A DNA stretch of 5,767 nt from Candidatus Caccovivens faecavium (GTDB taxonomy: Bacteria > Bacillota > Clostridia > Christensenellales > UBA1242), in contig DVLK01000060.1 in assembly GCA_018715545.1 (NCBI GenBank), positions 1 to 5,767 on the forward strand, written 5' to 3'. A model generated the notes under the pieces. It did no database searches. It was given only the letters and a program-made list of their open reading frames with translations, and was not told the origin of the DNA. The position numbers were made by a program, and so were the translations under genes. Each line of letters begins with the position of its first letter. Within the stretch, counting starts at the first letter, position 1. Below, one piece after another: positions 5,261-5,767 of the stretch.

Positions 5261-5346
5261 AGGACTAGGTAGAGAAACCAAACTTTTAGCGGTTAGGATA
5301 TGTTTACATATCTGTGTCCGCGTTTAAAAAGTTTGGTGTCTGTCCT
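5261..5346 (-). ncRNA. Nested long hairpin between tRNA-Glu and its terminator
   Basis: Four stems are stacked in one arm. AGGAC/GTCCT (5261-5265, 5342-5346) is outermost, then ACCAAACTTTT/AAAAGTTTGGT (5277-5287, 5327-5337). Inside these are GCGG/CCGC (5289-5292, 5318-5321) and GATATG/CATATC with a TTTA loop (5297-5302, 5307-5312). About 26 pairs in 86 nt separated by internal loops are typical of a structured RNA. It starts 8 nt after the encoded CCA of the tRNA and ends before a terminator, so on the minus strand it would be co-transcribed with the tRNA. The strand is inferred from that context. No known RNA family was recognised. Confidence 0.45.
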
Positions 5347-5353
5347 AATAATC

Positions 5354-5428
5354 TGGTGATCTCGAGGGGACTCGAACCCCTGATACCGCCGTGAAAGGGC
5401 GGTGTCTTAACCACTTGACCACGAGACC
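5354..5428 (-). tRNA. tRNA-Glu (anticodon UUC)
   Basis: The gene has 75 nt including an encoded CCA (5354-5356). The acceptor stem is GGTCTCG with CGAGATC (one G-U), discriminator A. The anticodon stem CCGCC/GGCGG holds the loop CTTTCAC, giving anticodon TTC (plus strand GAA at 5393-5395). The T arm AGGGG-TTCGAGT-CCCCT is perfect, and the D arm carries GTCAAGTGGTTAAGAC. It reads GAA and GAG codons. It lies downstream of comF in the same orientation and has its own promoter. Confidence 0.97.
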
Positions 5429-5447
5429 AAATATTCATTGCTTTTAA

Positions 5448-5477
5448 AGTATAATATATTTATATTTCTTTTGTCAA
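5448..5477 (-). promoter_or_regulatory. tRNA-Glu promoter
   Basis: On the minus strand a perfect TTGACA (5472-5477) and TATACT (5448-5453) are separated by 18 bp. Transcription would start near 5441, about 13 nt before the mature tRNA 5' end. The -35 context CTTGACAAAA is the same as at the glnS promoter. Confidence 0.7.
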
Positions 5478-5550
5478 GTGTTTTTTAAAAGTTTTATTAA
5501 ATTCTTAAATCAATTTCGATACATTATATATTTTTAATATTAAAGATAAA

Positions 5551-5767
5551 TCATTCAGGAATATTTCTTGCTATGGCGGTGACATAAACAGTGGAATGTT
5601 TTGAGAGATATTCAGCACAAGTGTTGACAGTAGCGCAAGTTGTCAAAATATCATCAACAAGCAAAACACTTTTGTCTTTGATTAAATCACGGTTTACAAG
5701 TCGAAAAGCATCTTTCAAATTTTCGCTTCTTTCCTTGAATGTTAAAGATTTTTGGTCGTCAGTGTCT
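5551..5767 (-). CDS. ComF-family phosphoribosyltransferase, C-terminal part
   Basis: Only the last 71 residues are in the window; the gene continues past the right edge and ends in TGA at 5551-5553. The visible part reads DTDDQKSLTFKERSENLKDAF, then a hydrophobic strand and LLVDDILTTCATVNTCAEYL, then VYVTAIAR. This is the type I phosphoribosyltransferase (PRPP-binding) pattern in the ComFC/GntX arrangement, with Q..L...ER..N...AF upstream. In naturally competent bacteria ComF acts inside the cell in the uptake and handling of transforming DNA. The usual DDxxTTGAT loop has Cys in place of Gly (TTCAT). The N-terminal zinc-ribbon part cannot be checked. Family assignment is good; calling it a working competence gene would be inference, although a sigma-H gene is nearby. 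Confidence 0.88.
   Translation of the reverse strand, partial: DTDDQKSLTFKERSENLKDAFRLVNRDLIKDKSVLLVDDILTTCATVNTCAEYLSKHSTVYVTAIARNIPE

Noticed and set aside
5624..5646. TTGACA/TGTCAA inverted repeat inside comF as divergent promoters or an operator
   Set aside because: No acceptable -10 lies at the right distance on either strand, and the bases are explained by the conserved PRPP-loop codons.

Overview
The window looks like chromosomal DNA from a low-GC, Gram-positive-type (Firmicutes/Clostridia-like) bacterium. The evidence is its AT-rich sequence, strong AGGAG-type ribosome binding sites, consensus SigA promoters (TTGACA/TATAAT), a clear sigma-H (Spo0H-type) sigma factor, and a CCA-encoding tRNA-Glu of Firmicutes type. 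The exact lineage cannot be fixed from the sequence; an uncultured gut Clostridia-type organism is my best guess. No transposase, integrase, phage gene or CRISPR array is visible.

Layout. Positions 1-200 hold a candidate plus-strand structured RNA with its own intrinsic terminator. A minus-strand block follows, in transcription order sigH (3516-2908), glnS (2850-1153) and an unidentified multi-pass membrane protein (1049-291), closed by a terminator at 241-272. Each of the three has its own recognisable promoter. For sigH and the membrane gene the -10 box ends exactly 6 nt before the ATG and no Shine-Dalgarno is present, so both look leaderless. glnS has a normal ribosome binding site on a very short leader. 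Divergent from sigH is a small putative lipoprotein (3675-4157, plus). It converges on an orphan 176-residue gene (4702-4172, minus), and one hairpin terminator overlaps the end of both.

Positions 4703-5353 contain no gene. They carry the orphan gene's promoter, a run of hairpins with TTCAC-rich spacer, a long hairpin terminator and a nested hairpin element just downstream of tRNA-Glu(UUC). The tRNA (5428-5354) has its own promoter, and the right end is the 3' part of a comF-family phosphoribosyltransferase gene.

The most striking signal is the promoter of the orphan gene. A perfect -35 (TTGACA) and a perfect extended -10 (TGTTATAAT) are separated by a spacer that is mostly a run of nine C. 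The spacer is 13 bp instead of about 17. This is the architecture of a phase-variable promoter, where slippage in the homopolymer tunes the -35/-10 distance, and the copy shown would be in a weak or off state. How the genes work together is only partly readable: glnS and tRNA-Glu belong to translation, sigH to a developmental or competence-type regulon, and ComF to DNA uptake in bacteria where it has been studied. The membrane protein, lipoprotein and orphan have no assigned function.
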